The notes: generated by a model not told the origin, from the sequence alone. Positions 23,378 to 31,638 are shown, counted from the first letter of the stretch. The stretch: 41,489 nt of DNA from Bacillota bacterium (GCA_023412005.1 JAEYOE010000004.1:1-41489); one strand, 5' to 3'. Program-made: numbers and translations.

Positions 23378-24073
23378 CTAGTTGATAAAACGCATCGGGT
23401 TGATTTTAACGCCCGGGCCCATTGTGGATGATACAACCACGCTCTTTAAGTAGGTACCCTTTGCAGCAGACGGCTTGGCCTTAATCAGCGCTTCCATCAG
23501 TGCGGCTAAGTTGTCATTCAGCTTTTCTTTTCCGAAGCTCTTTTTGCCGATGATAACGTGCACGATGGCCGTTTTGTCCACACGGTACTCCACTTTACCG
23601 GCTTTGATGTCTGCGATGGCCTTGGCCACTTCTTTGGTCACCGTTCCGGATTTCGGGTTCGGCATGAGGCCCTTGGGACCGAGCATACGGCCGATTTTAC
23701 CGACCACACCCATCATATCGGGTGTGGCTACGCAGATATCGAAATCGAACCAGTTTTCGTTTTTGATCTTGTCAACAAACTCATCGCCGCCGACGTAATC
23801 AGCACCCGCCTCTTCGGCTTCCTTAGCACTGTCGCCCTTAGCAAACACAAGCACGCGCTGTGTTTTGCCCGTGCCGTGCGGCAGAACGAGCGCGCCTCTC
23901 ACCTGCTGATCGGCATGGCGCGGGTCTACACCCAGACGGATCGACACTTCGATCGTCTCATCAAAATTGGCCTTGGCCGTATCGATAGACAGCTGCAGCG
24001 CCTCAATCGGGTCATACTGCATTGTCTTATCGTAGGCCTTGAGGCTCTCAAGATATTTCTTTCCTCTTTTCAT
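23378..24073 (-). CDS. rplA: 50S ribosomal protein L1
   Basis: L1 forms the mobile L1 stalk that guides deacylated tRNA out of the E site, and in many bacteria it represses its own operon. The 231 residues match the standard length. The two-domain fold shows conserved GKxxRVLVFA-like (TGKTQRVLVFAKG) and LGPKGLMPNPKSGTVT segments. AGGAGGAT precedes the ATG. It follows rplK by 49 nt, and its stop abuts the rplJL promoter. Confidence 0.98.
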   Translation of the reverse strand: MKRGKKYLESLKAYDKTMQYDPIEALQLSIDTAKANFDETIEVSIRLGVDPRHADQQVRGALVLPHGTGKTQRVLVFAKGDSAKEAEEAGADYVGGDEFVDKIKNENWFDFDICVATPDMMGVVGKIGRMLGPKGLMPNPKSGTVTKEVAKAIADIKAGKVEYRVDKTAIVHVIIGKKSFGKEKLNDNLAALMEALIKAKPSAAKGTYLKSVVVSSTMGPGVKINPMRFIN

Positions 24074-24122
24074 ATTATCCTCCTCGTGGTGATGCGGCTA
24101 GTTTCTAGCCTCCCACTATTCT

Positions 24123-24548
24123 CTAGTCGACAACTTCGACGCCCATGCTTCTTGCCGTTCCGGCAATCATGCTCATGGCCGATTCGACGCTTGCCGCGTT
24201 AAGGTCCGGCATCTTTGTCTCAGCGATCTCTTTAAGCTGCGCTTTGGTGATCTTGCCCACTTTTTTCTTGTTGGGCTCGCCGCTGCCGCTTTCAATGTTG
24301 ATCGCCTTTTTGATAAGGACGGGCGCCGGAGGCGTCTTCATGATGAACGTGAACGTTCTGTCAGCGTACACCGTGATGACGACGGGGATAATGTAGCCCA
24401 CCTGTTTGGCAGTCTTTTCGTTGAACTCTTTACAAAAGCCCATAATGTTGACACCGTGCTGACCCAAAGCCGGACCGACCGGCGGGGCAGGCGTTGCCTT
24501 GCCTGCAGGAATCTGCAGTTTGACGTAACCAGTAATCTTTTTTGCCAT
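24123..24548 (-). CDS. rplK: 50S ribosomal protein L11
   Basis: L11 binds the GTPase-associated centre of 23S rRNA and is needed for RelA-type stringent signalling and factor binding. The 141 residues are the usual length. The N-terminal KLQIPAGKATPAPPVGPALGQHGVNIM carries the proline-rich helix that thiostrepton-type drugs target. The C-terminal rRNA-binding domain ends GTARSMGVEV. AAGGAGGTG lies close before the ATG. It sits between nusG (80 nt upstream) and rplA. Confidence 0.98.
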   Translation of the reverse strand: MAKKITGYVKLQIPAGKATPAPPVGPALGQHGVNIMGFCKEFNEKTAKQVGYIIPVVITVYADRTFTFIMKTPPAPVLIKKAINIESGSGEPNKKKVGKITKAQLKEIAETKMPDLNAASVESAMSMIAGTARSMGVEVVD

Positions 24549-24628
24549 GGTTACACCTCCTTGTTTCTTTTAATGTGGTACAAGCGGATGAAATAATCCT
24601 CCCACTTGCTAAAAGAAGAATTACCTTC

Positions 24629-25249
24629 TTATATACGTTTGATCTGGACGAAATCAAGATCGACCAGTGTGTCGCGGCCGAACATGGAAACGACGACCTT
24701 GACCTTCTGTTTCTCGGCCTGAACCTCTTTAATCACACCGACGAAGCTTTCGAGCGGGCCGGAGGTCACCATCACGTTCTCGCCGACTTCCACATCGAGC
24801 TTGATCGGCACGTTTTCCACGCCCATCGCGCGCACTTCTTTATCGGTTAAAGGAATGGGCTTTGAGCCCGGCCCCACAAACCCGGTAACGCCGCGCGTGT
24901 TTCTCACCACGTACCACGTTTCATCGTCAAGAATCATCTTGACCATCACGTAGCCGGGATAGCGCTTTTTCATGACGTGCTTCTTCTTGCCGTTCTTAAC
25001 CTCGATGCTCTCTTCCATAGGCACCTTAACCTCAAGGATGACATCCTCAAAGCCTCGGTTTTGAATCGCCTTTTCAAGGTTCATCTTGACTTTGTTTTCA
25101 TAGCCTGAATATGTGTGGATGACATACCAATAAGGTTTATCCGTTTTTTCCTGTTTGATAAACACACCCTCAGGCTTCTTCGGCTGTTCAGTTGTATCCA
25201 GCGACTCTAACACGTCGCTGACCTTTGTTTCTTCAGACATTAACATCAT
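24629..25249 (-). CDS. nusG: transcription termination/antitermination factor NusG
   Basis: NusG binds RNA polymerase and tunes pausing, Rho action and transcription-translation coupling. The 206 residues have an acidic N-terminal extension of about 38 residues before the NGN domain (WYVIHTYSGYENKVK). The central KKRYPGYVMVKM and FVGPGSKPIPLT segments follow, and a C-terminal KOW domain (GENVMVTSGPLESFVGVIKEV). There is no clear Shine-Dalgarno before the ATG cluster at 25249-25238, so MMLM could start at any of three ATGs. It lies 38 nt after secE, which suggests coupling. Confidence 0.96.
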   Translation of the reverse strand: MMLMSEETKVSDVLESLDTTEQPKKPEGVFIKQEKTDKPYWYVIHTYSGYENKVKMNLEKAIQNRGFEDVILEVKVPMEESIEVKNGKKKHVMKKRYPGYVMVKMILDDETWYVVRNTRGVTGFVGPGSKPIPLTDKEVRAMGVENVPIKLDVEVGENVMVTSGPLESFVGVIKEVQAEKQKVKVVVSMFGRDTLVDLDFVQIKRI

Positions 25250-25287
25250 GTGCGCCGCCGCAATCGATTGACACGCAGCGCGCCTCC

Positions 25288-25560
25288 TTATTTATTCAGA
25301 ACAAGGTCAAACAAAGAACTGAGGCCTAAGTCTATAAGGTAGACCAAAACAGCAACAACTAAGATGAATGCAATAACAGCTCCCGCGTATTTTATAAGGT
25401 CCTTCGCTGTCGGCCATGTCACTTTTTTCAGCTCGGAAATGATATCCTTAAATACTCTGGCCGGACTCTTTCTTTTTTTCTTGTTCGCTTTTTTTGCAGC
25501 TTTCTTTTGCTGCTCCAGCTTCTCCTTGCGATCGTTTCCGAGAAGTTTTGCTTTTGCCAT
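25288..25560 (-). CDS. secE: preprotein translocase subunit SecE
   Basis: SecE clamps the SecY channel of the Sec translocon. The 90 residues have a very basic N-terminal segment, the conserved cytoplasmic amphipathic helix with FKDIISELKKVTWPT, and one transmembrane helix (about 60-80). That is the short single-helix form typical of Gram-positive bacteria. I take the ATG at 25560, with AGGA about 10 nt upstream. A GTG three codons earlier is too close to that site. Confidence 0.95.
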   Translation of the reverse strand: MAKAKLLGNDRKEKLEQQKKAAKKANKKKRKSPARVFKDIISELKKVTWPTAKDLIKYAGAVIAFILVVAVLVYLIDLGLSSLFDLVLNK

Positions 25561-25613
25561 AACCCTCACATCCTAAACGTTTAATAAAATACCCAAACCT
25601 CACAAGGTTTATA

Positions 25614-25763
25614 CTATTTGGTTTCCTTGTGTACGGTGTGTTTCTTGCAGAAACGGCAGTATTTGTTCATTTCCAGCCTGTCAGGATCGTTTTTCTTGTT
25701 CTTCATTGTGTCATAATTTCTCTGCTTGCACTCTGTGCAGGCCAGTGTTATCTTGGTACGCAT
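25614..25763 (-). CDS. rpmG: 50S ribosomal protein L33
   Basis: The 49 residues start MRTKITLACTECKQRNY and hold two CxxC pairs (CTEC, CRFC). This is the zinc-binding (C+) form of L33. ATG 25763 is chosen because GGAGG lies 6 nt upstream. The longer frame reaches into the leader hairpin and is not similar to L33. The order rpmG-secE-nusG-rplK-rplA is common in Firmicutes. Whether a C- paralogue exists elsewhere cannot be seen. Confidence 0.96.
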   Translation of the reverse strand: MRTKITLACTECKQRNYDTMKNKKNDPDRLEMNKYCRFCKKHTVHKETK

Positions 25764-25794
25764 GGTCATCCTCCAATCTGGTATCAGCGCATTT

Positions 25795-25817
25795 AAAAAA
25801 GGCTCCCAGAGCCTTTT
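25795..25817 (-). terminator. leader hairpin/attenuator before rpmG
   Basis: On the minus strand AAAAGGCTC-TGG-GAGCCTTTT plus two more T forms an intrinsic-terminator-like structure. It lies about 10 nt past the expected transcription start and 31 nt before the rpmG ATG. Since no gene lies between it and the promoter, it should act as an attenuator of the rpmG-secE-nusG-rplK-rplA operon. Confidence 0.75.
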
Positions 25818-25834
25818 CAAACAGCGCTATTGGT

Positions 25835-25863
25835 AATCTAACACAAGCATGCACCATTGTCAA
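25835..25863 (-). promoter_or_regulatory. sigma-A promoter of the rpmG-secE-nusG-rplKA operon
   Basis: On the minus strand TTGACA (25863-25858), 17 nt, and TAGATT (25840-25835) preceded by TGT make an extended -10 promoter. Confidence 0.8.
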
Positions 25864-25914
25864 TAATTATGCCGCCCAACGGCCGACTTTTTTCGTTTAT
25901 TTTCTGTCCTTTTT

Positions 25915-26478
25915 TTACACGTATTCATTAACCGTTAACGTACGCCGCCAAGCGGCCAAGGGCGGATCAGCACTGCTCGCTGACGCTGTATTACCGGCTA
26001 GGTTGATCACCATTAAATAATCATCGTCGTTTTCGAAAATCGTCTGAAACCCGAGCCTTTGATACAAACGGCACGCAGGATTGTCCTTCGTGACACTCAG
26101 CGATACTTTACGATAGCCATCAGCAGTCAGTCTGCATATAGCAGACTGCATCAGCTTCGTGCCCAGCCCGTGCCCTCGGTACTGCTTGAAAAGCGAAATG
26201 GCCAGCTCCGGTGTTTCGTCATCCACATACCCAAACCCCTTTTTGTCGCCGGTCAGCAGCCGCGTCCATACAGCGCCCGCTATTTCGCCGTCCGCAAGTG
26301 CCACAAGGCAGATATCACCCGGCCGACCCCAACCCTCGATATAGACGCGCACAGCCGGTTCCTCAATGATCTGTCTTGGATACGGCGGCTGATCCGGAAG
26401 TCGAAAGACCGCTTCATATAGAAAGTCCTTCAAAAGCGGCTCCTCTTGCGGTTTGAGTTCTCGAATCTCAATATCCAT
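25915..26478 (-). CDS. GNAT-family N-acetyltransferase
   Basis: The 187 residues show the GNAT fold: an N-terminal strand/helix, VALADGEIAGAVWTRL, the acetyl-CoA pyrophosphate loop QYRGHGLGTKLM, and the C-terminal PACRLYQRLGFQTIF segment. The acceptor is unknown. The ATG directly follows the TAG stop of the GSG-repeat lipoprotein, with no good Shine-Dalgarno, so it probably relies on reinitiation after that gene. The last ~15 residues (AAWRRTLTVNEYV) are outside the fold. Confidence 0.9.
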   Translation of the reverse strand: MDIEIRELKPQEEPLLKDFLYEAVFRLPDQPPYPRQIIEEPAVRVYIEGWGRPGDICLVALADGEIAGAVWTRLLTGDKKGFGYVDDETPELAISLFKQYRGHGLGTKLMQSAICRLTADGYRKVSLSVTKDNPACRLYQRLGFQTIFENDDDYLMVINLAGNTASASSADPPLAAWRRTLTVNEYV

Positions 26479-27282
26479 CTAGCGTTTAATCAAATCGCCG
26501 CTGCCATCGCTCGTCACAGAAACAGTGCCCGGATCGCCCGAGTAGAACACATTGCCGCTGCCATTGATGCTGCCGGTCAGCTCAGACGACACATTCACGC
26601 TGATGTCGCCGCTGCCTGCCACCATCACATCAGCCGATTCCGCCGCACAGCCTGCTGCGTCAAAATTGCCCGAACCGTTCACCGATACGCCGAGACTTTG
26701 CGCCGTGCCCTTCACCAAGATATCGCCGGAGCCGAATACACCGACAAGCAGCATCCCGGTATCCGCTTCAAGCGTCACATTGCCGCTACCGTTAATTTCT
26801 GTTGTTATATGGTCAGCCGCCAGCTTCAAAGAGATATCGCCGGAGCCCATGATTCTAATATCAAAAGCATCGCTTTCAAGCAAACCGTTACCGGTGATGT
26901 TGCCGCTGCCGTTTACCGCTATGGTGCCGCCTTTCACCGCCGGTATGCGTACCGTAACGCCCCGACTCAATGTCACATTGACACTTTTCTTAAAATCGAC
27001 AGTGAGGCTGCCTGAAGCATTTTGTTTTAACTCAACATAGTCAATGATGTTGCTCTCTGCTTCAATAACCGCTTCTCCGTCCAATTCCGGATCAATCACC
27101 ACATCAATTGACGCCCTGTTATCAACACCTGTCACGCCGCTTTCTATCGTGACGGTTTTTTTGTCCATCTTGCCATTGCCCACAATAACATTGCCGTCGC
27201 CGATGCGCACATACAGGCAACCCGAAAATAGGATTGATAGTGACAGGATTAAAGCAATCAAAATGATACCGCGTTTTAGCAT
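26479..27282 (-). CDS. DUF2807-type (head GIN domain) lipoprotein with GSG repeats
   Basis: The 267 residues begin with a lipoprotein signal: MLKRGIILIALILSLSILF then lipobox SGC (Cys22). The mature part carries eight copies of a short GSG(N/D)(I/V/F/L) motif spaced by roughly 19 to 25 residues. This pattern of alternating beta strands is typical of the right-handed beta-helix DUF2807 (head GIN) family, whose function is unknown. It is surface-anchored by inference. ATG 27282 follows GGAGGG. An upstream in-frame ATG at 27315 would disrupt the signal peptide. Confidence 0.85.
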   Translation of the reverse strand: MLKRGIILIALILSLSILFSGCLYVRIGDGNVIVGNGKMDKKTVTIESGVTGVDNRASIDVVIDPELDGEAVIEAESNIIDYVELKQNASGSLTVDFKKSVNVTLSRGVTVRIPAVKGGTIAVNGSGNITGNGLLESDAFDIRIMGSGDISLKLAADHITTEINGSGNVTLEADTGMLLVGVFGSGDILVKGTAQSLGVSVNGSGNFDAAGCAAESADVMVAGSGDISVNVSSELTGSINGSGNVFYSGDPGTVSVTSDGSGDLIKR

Positions 27283-27316
27283 ATTGCCCTCCATAAGCGT
27301 TATGTTCAATTTCATG

Positions 27317-27401
27317 ATTATACCATATATGCGTTGTCATGAATATTCCAGTTTGCCGCTTTTGCATCTTTTTTTAGATTTTGGGTTATTTGTGGTATAA
27401 T
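27317..27401. promoter_or_regulatory. divergent extended -10 promoters (DUF2807 gene and IMPase-like gene)
   Basis: Leftward: TGG-TATAAT (27325-27317) without a clear -35, about 35 nt before the DUF2807 ATG. Rightward: TTTAGA (27373-27378), 17 nt, then TATAAT (27396-27401) preceded by TGG, about 35 nt before the IMPase-like ATG. Confidence 0.6.
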
Positions 27402-27435
27402 TAATTCATCACAATCAAGACTTGAGGTCGCCGAT

Positions 27436-28227
27436 ATGCTGGAAAAACAAGCTGTATATTATATGAAGGATGCCGTGTTTGCGGCTGCAGATGTGCTCAA
27501 AGCTCATGATGCGCAGGGCGCGGGTGAAGCCGCCGTCAATGCGCTGCTGAAAATCTGGTTCAGTGAACAAAGCACCCCTTTTGCGCTGTTGTCCGACAGC
27601 CTCGCCGTGCCCGTGTTGGCGCGCAGCCTCACTCAGCTTGACGATTATTCAAATCACTCGGCATTGAATAACGGGGTGTGCTTTGTGATTTGCTCACTCA
27701 GCGGACGAGGCGCGCATGCGCGCGGGCTGCGCGATAGCTGCATAGCCGCCGCCTATATAGAAGGTAAGGAAATTAAAGCCGCGATGGTGTTCGACCCGTC
27801 TCACGCGGAGCTTTTCCACGCCGTGAAAAGCCTTGGCGCGTATATGAACGGCAAAAGCATCGGTGTTTCACGCTGTGAAAGCATAACGGACGCTTATGTG
27901 TCGTTCGATCACAATACGCTGCGCACCGGCAAGGAGGCTGCGCTGCGCAGCCTTGTTTCGCAGGCTTATAACGTGCGCACCGGAGCGGCATTTTCATTGT
28001 CGCTCTGCCACTTAGCAAGCGGACGTATCGACGCGGTGATCGGGCGCTCTCAGTCATTTATCGATGCGGTGGCCGGGCGGCTGATTGCGCAGGAAGCAGG
28101 TGCGATGCTGCTCGGGTTCGATGGCAAGCCGCTGCCGCCCATTTCGGAAATCGGCGAGCGCATGAGTTTGGCCGCCGTCTCCCCCGGCATTAAGCAAGAG
28201 ATGAGCGAGTTGCTGTCGGCACTGTAG
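27436..28227 (+). CDS. inositol-monophosphatase-like protein with an altered metal site
   Basis: The 263 residues align with the IMPase/FBPase fold. FDPSHAELFHAVKSLGAYMNGKSIGVS (119-145) matches the DPxxxELFxAxxGxGAxxNGxxIxVS stretch. FIDAVAGRLIAQEAGAML (208-225) matches the WDxAAGxxIxxEAGG motif, and Asp210 is kept. But the catalytic DPLDGT is replaced by CSLSGR (86-91), and the upstream EE pair is not seen, so two of three magnesium sites are lost. The protein may be a pseudoenzyme, a scaffold, or use another chemistry. GAGGT precedes the ATG. It is a single-gene unit with its own promoter and terminator. Confidence 0.7.
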   Translation: MLEKQAVYYMKDAVFAAADVLKAHDAQGAGEAAVNALLKIWFSEQSTPFALLSDSLAVPVLARSLTQLDDYSNHSALNNGVCFVICSLSGRGAHARGLRDSCIAAAYIEGKEIKAAMVFDPSHAELFHAVKSLGAYMNGKSIGVSRCESITDAYVSFDHNTLRTGKEAALRSLVSQAYNVRTGAAFSLSLCHLASGRIDAVIGRSQSFIDAVAGRLIAQEAGAMLLGFDGKPLPPISEIGERMSLAAVSPGIKQEMSELLSAL

Positions 28228-28343
28228 CTAAAATTAAGGTTTATCATGCTTTTCGGTACACCTGATTTCTTCAACAGTGTCCTATAGTGCTGAATTGTAA
28301 TTCTGAACATATATCCAAGTCATCTATGATACACATGAAAACA
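28228..28343. other. spacer after the IMPase-like gene, no gene seen
   Basis: This is the first part of the 359-nt gap before fprA. It has no open frame with a ribosome site and no repeat recognised elsewhere in the window. The rest of the gap holds the terminator (28344-28377), A+T-rich DNA, and the fprA promoter and operator. Confidence 0.5.
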
Positions 28344-28377
28344 GGCTCTGCGATTTGCTGTTCCGCAGAGCCCTTTT
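28344..28377 (+). terminator. Rho-independent terminator after the IMPase-like gene
   Basis: GGCTCTGCG and CGCAGAGCC form a perfect 9-bp stem around an 11-nt loop, followed by CTTTT. It is 117 nt past the stop. Confidence 0.75.
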
Positions 28378-28514
28378 ACGCGGCTATGGCCGTCAAATCA
28401 ATCGTCCACACTGTATATACATATTTATTTTTCTCTTTAAACAAGATAAATGATCATGTTTGATTTTCAGCCTTTCATACTGTGTATATTAAAACGAAGT
28501 CAAGTTTTTAATTT

Positions 28515-28537
28515 GTTGCAAATGCAACGTCTATAAT
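28515..28537 (+). promoter_or_regulatory. fprA promoter with a palindromic operator
   Basis: TATAAT at 28532-28537 has no good -35 hexamer. Right before it, GTTGCA-AA-TGCAAC (28515-28528) is a perfect 6-bp inverted repeat lying in the spacer, where a repressor would block polymerase. It lies 50 nt before the fprA ATG. The cognate regulator is unknown. I did not match it to PerR, Fur, Rex or Spx boxes. Confidence 0.55.
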
Positions 28538-28586
28538 TTCCTACTTATGTTATGTTAAAAACAGAGAAAAAAAGGAGGGCTTAAAC

Positions 28587-29792
28587 ATGGGAAAGATGCT
28601 AACAGATAAGGTTACATGGGTCGGGAAGGTGGATTGGGAGCTGAAACGGTTTCACGGGGACGAATACTCCACGAACAAAGGCTCATCTTACAATTCTTAT
28701 CTCATTCGAGACGGCAAAAACGTCCTGATCGACACGGTTTGGCAGCCCTTTGATAAAGAGTTCGTTTCCAAGCTCAGCGAAGAGATCGATCTTAAAGACA
28801 TTGATTTTATCATCGCGAACCACGCCGAGGTAGACCACAGCGGCGCGCTGCCTGAGTTGATGCGCCATATTCCGAATACACCGATTTACTGCACGGCCAA
28901 CGGCATTAAATCATTAAAAGGCCATTACCACACTGACTGGAACTTTGTTCCGGTGAAAACCGGCGATACACTTGAACTGGGCAGCTCCAAACTGATATTT
29001 ATTGAAGCGCCGATGCTGCACTGGCCTGACAGCATGTTCACCTATATGACGGAAGACAATATACTGTTTTCCAACGACGCGTTCGGCCAGCATTTTGCCA
29101 CAGAATCACTTTATAATGATGCTGTGGACGCCAGCGAGCTATACAATGAGGCGATTAAGTATTACGCAAACATATTGACCCCGTTTTCGCCGCTGGTCAC
29201 TAAAAAAATAAATGAAGTGCTCGGCTTTGGGCTGCCGGTCAGCATGATCTGCCCGAGCCATGGTGTGATATGGAAGGACGACCCCACACAAATCGTGCAT
29301 CAATACCTCTCCTGGGCAGATGCCTATCAGGAGAACCAGATCACAATCGTCTACGATTCTATGTGGGGAGCGACCCGGCTTATGGCCGAGGCGATAGCGT
29401 CCGGTATCAACGAACAGGACCGCAGCGTAACGGTGAAGCTGTATAATGCGGCAAAAGAAGATAAGAACGACATCATCACCGAAATATTCCGCTCTAAAAT
29501 GGTGCTGATGGGATCATCCACGATCAACAGAGGATTTCTTTATTCCGTAGGCGGGCTGCTTGAAATGATTAAAGGGCTTAAATTCACCCGCAAGAGCGCC
29601 GCCGCGTTCGGAAGCTACGGATGGAGCGGCGAGGCTGTCGGCCAGCTGACTCAGGCACTGAAAGATGCCGGTTTTGAGGTGGCCGAGGGCATCAAAACGC
29701 TGTGGAAGCCGGATGGCGCGGCGTTGACGGAGTGTATGGAATACGGAAGGAAAATAGCGGGGATAAAAGAAGATGGAATCGAGAACACTTGA
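28587..29792 (+). CDS. fprA: FprA-type flavodiiron protein (oxygen/NO reductase)
   Basis: Flavodiiron proteins reduce O2 to water and/or NO to N2O using electrons from rubredoxin or a partner, and they protect anaerobes. The 401 residues have the metallo-beta-lactamase-like domain with a complete diiron set: His79, Glu81, Asp83, His84, His145, Asp164 and His225. A flavodoxin domain follows from about 252, with the FMN phosphate loop SMWGATR (258-264) and FGSYGWSGEAV. There is no rubredoxin or extra C-terminal domain. AAGGAGG lies before the ATG. It is first in a four-gene cluster with a DUF1858, a DUF438 and a cupin protein, overlapping the next gene by 20 nt. Confidence 0.96.
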   Translation: MGKMLTDKVTWVGKVDWELKRFHGDEYSTNKGSSYNSYLIRDGKNVLIDTVWQPFDKEFVSKLSEEIDLKDIDFIIANHAEVDHSGALPELMRHIPNTPIYCTANGIKSLKGHYHTDWNFVPVKTGDTLELGSSKLIFIEAPMLHWPDSMFTYMTEDNILFSNDAFGQHFATESLYNDAVDASELYNEAIKYYANILTPFSPLVTKKINEVLGFGLPVSMICPSHGVIWKDDPTQIVHQYLSWADAYQENQITIVYDSMWGATRLMAEAIASGINEQDRSVTVKLYNAAKEDKNDIITEIFRSKMVLMGSSTINRGFLYSVGGLLEMIKGLKFTRKSAAAFGSYGWSGEAVGQLTQALKDAGFEVAEGIKTLWKPDGAALTECMEYGRKIAGIKEDGIENT

Positions 29793-30003
29793 TTTGAAGC
29801 AGTCGGTCTACACGCTGTGTACCGAGCACGAAGGACTGGCCGATGTATTGAAGCAACTCGGTTTTACCGACATCACAAAACCCGGCATACTGAACACGGC
29901 GGGACGCTTTATGACCATCCCCAAGGGTGCGGCATTCAAGAGAATTGATATGAACACGATAAAAGCGAAGCTCGAAGAATCCGGCTATCACATCAGCGAA
30001 TAG
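29773..30003 (+). CDS. DUF1858 small protein
   Basis: The 76 residues read SVYTLCTEHEGLADVLKQLGFTDITKPGILNT, then GRFMTIPKGAAFKRIDM. This matches the DUF1858 / ScdA-N-like small helical domain, often found next to or fused to DUF438-hemerythrin proteins. The single Cys16 sits in the LCTEH stretch. Its role is unproven; a redox or cluster-related partner of the flavodiiron protein or the downstream sensor is inferred from position. It overlaps the end of fprA by 20 nt and lies 11 nt before the next gene. Confidence 0.85.
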   Translation: MESRTLDLKQSVYTLCTEHEGLADVLKQLGFTDITKPGILNTAGRFMTIPKGAAFKRIDMNTIKAKLEESGYHISE

Positions 30004-30014
30004 GAGGGAAAACC

Positions 30015-31232
30015 ATGAGTCAGGAAATCAACAACCGTGAATACCGAAAGAAAGTGATCAAAGACCTGTTATCGGAGCTGCACGCGGGCAAAACGGTCGA
30101 CGAGGTGAAATCGCAGTTTGATAAAGTGTTCGGCGGCGTTTCCGCGTTGGAGATATCCGAGGCGGAACAGGCGCTGATATCCGAAGGGCTGCCTGTTGCG
30201 GAGGTGCAGCGGCTGTGTGATGTGCATTCGGCGGTTTTCAAAGGTTCGATAGAAGATATCCACAAGCCGTCCGAAGCATCTAAAACGCCGGGACACCCCG
30301 CACACACGCTGATTCAGGAGAACCGCGCACTGGAAACGCTGATAGAAAAACGCATCCGCCCGCATCTTGAGGCTCTGACAAACGGCGCAAGTACAAGCGG
30401 GGACGATCTGCTGGCCGATTTGAAAATGCTGACCGAGGTTTACAAGCATTATCTCAGAAAAGAAAACCTGCTGTTCCCGTATCTTGAGCAGTACGGCATC
30501 ACAGCACCGCCCAAGGTGATGTGGGGCGTCGATGACGAAATTCGCACTATGATCAAAACAGCCGCATCTGCCGCCGCCGTATACGACGGCGATTCCAAGG
30601 CGCTTACAGCCGCCGTTGACAAAGCGGTCACGCAAATTGAAGAGATGATATTTAAGGAAGAGAATATACTGCTGCCGATGCTGCTGGAAACGCTGACGCA
30701 GCAGGAATGGAAACGCATTGCGGATGAAAGCCACGACATCGGCTACTGTCTGATTGCCGACCCGCCCGCCTGGCACCCGACAGAGGCTGCAGCAACGCAA
30801 GTCTCCGCCTATCCGGTTCAGGAGGGCGCGATCCATCTGCCCACAGGCGTGCTGTCGGTGAACGAGATCACCGCGCTGCTGGACTCATTGCCCGTTGATA
30901 TCACATTTGTAGGCAAAGACGATACAGTGAAATATTTCTCGCAGGGAGCGGAGCGCGTGTTCCCGCGCACACGGGCCATCATCGGGCGCAAGGTATCAAA
31001 CTGCCATCCGCCTGCCAGTGTGCACATTGTGGAAGGCATTATTAACGACTTCAAGTCGGGTAAAAAGACGCATGAGGATTTCTGGATCCGCATGGGCGAA
31101 AAATACGTCTATATCCGCTATTGCGCAGTGAGAGATGCAAGCGGCGAGTATCTTGGAACGCTGGAGGTCACGCAGGACATTGCACCCGTGCAGCAGATCA
31201 GCGGTGAAAAGCGACTTGTCTCCGACCTGTAA
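30015..31232 (+). CDS. DUF438 / hemerythrin-like / PAS domain protein
   Basis: The 405 residues have three parts. DUF438 is at about 1-75. A hemerythrin-like four-helix bundle spans about 85-245 and has His94/His97, His117, the HxxxxE of HYLRKE (His145, Glu150) and KEEN (Glu215/Glu216). A PAS domain follows at about 285-400 (LPVDITFVGKDDTVKYFSQGAERVFP... GEYLGTLEVTQDI). The hemerythrin part could bind diiron and O2 or NO, and the PAS could sense redox or ligand. There is no output kinase or DNA-binding domain, so signalling must go through a partner. AGGAGGG precedes the ATG. It is clustered with fprA and DUF1858. Confidence 0.9.
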   Translation: MSQEINNREYRKKVIKDLLSELHAGKTVDEVKSQFDKVFGGVSALEISEAEQALISEGLPVAEVQRLCDVHSAVFKGSIEDIHKPSEASKTPGHPAHTLIQENRALETLIEKRIRPHLEALTNGASTSGDDLLADLKMLTEVYKHYLRKENLLFPYLEQYGITAPPKVMWGVDDEIRTMIKTAASAAAVYDGDSKALTAAVDKAVTQIEEMIFKEENILLPMLLETLTQQEWKRIADESHDIGYCLIADPPAWHPTEAAATQVSAYPVQEGAIHLPTGVLSVNEITALLDSLPVDITFVGKDDTVKYFSQGAERVFPRTRAIIGRKVSNCHPPASVHIVEGIINDFKSGKKTHEDFWIRMGEKYVYIRYCAVRDASGEYLGTLEVTQDIAPVQQISGEKRLVSDL

Positions 31233-31276
31233 CTCATGTGATAATAAAATAAACAAAGTCAGAAAGGGGATCAATC

Positions 31277-31624
31277 ATGAATATACTGAAAAACATTGAT
31301 ATGGATAAAGCGCTGATGATGGCGGAACTCGTCACTTATCAGCCCGGCCAGATTGTGAGCCGCACGCTCGTGCAGAACAAGGCCGTCAGCATCACGCTGT
31401 TCGCTTTCGACAAGGGCGAGGAAATCAGCTCGCACGAATCCAAGGGCGACGCGATGGTCTACATGCTCGACGGAAGCGCCTCCATCACCGTGGGTCCCAG
31501 CGTTCATACGCTGACTTCCGGCCAGACGATTGTGATGCCGGCGGGCATCCCCCACGCTTTGGAGGCGGCAGAGCCTTTTAAAATGATGCTCGTGGTGGTG
31601 TTCCCCAGCGCGAAGGATGAGTAA
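31277..31624 (+). CDS. cupin-fold protein
   Basis: The 115 residues show a single cupin barrel: DKGEEISSHESKGDAMVYMLDG in motif 1 and TLTSGQTIVMPAGIPHALEA in motif 2. Motif 1 has HES where HxH is usual, so metal binding is reduced to His53 and His93 plus a possible Glu. The substrate is unknown. An AAAGGGG site lies upstream. It follows the DUF438 gene by 44 nt and ends with a terminator, so it is the likely last member of the fprA cluster. A role in oxidative or nitrosative defence is inferred only from position. Confidence 0.85.
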   Translation: MNILKNIDMDKALMMAELVTYQPGQIVSRTLVQNKAVSITLFAFDKGEEISSHESKGDAMVYMLDGSASITVGPSVHTLTSGQTIVMPAGIPHALEAAEPFKMMLVVVFPSAKDE

Positions 31625-31638
31625 CCAGTTTAATCACT

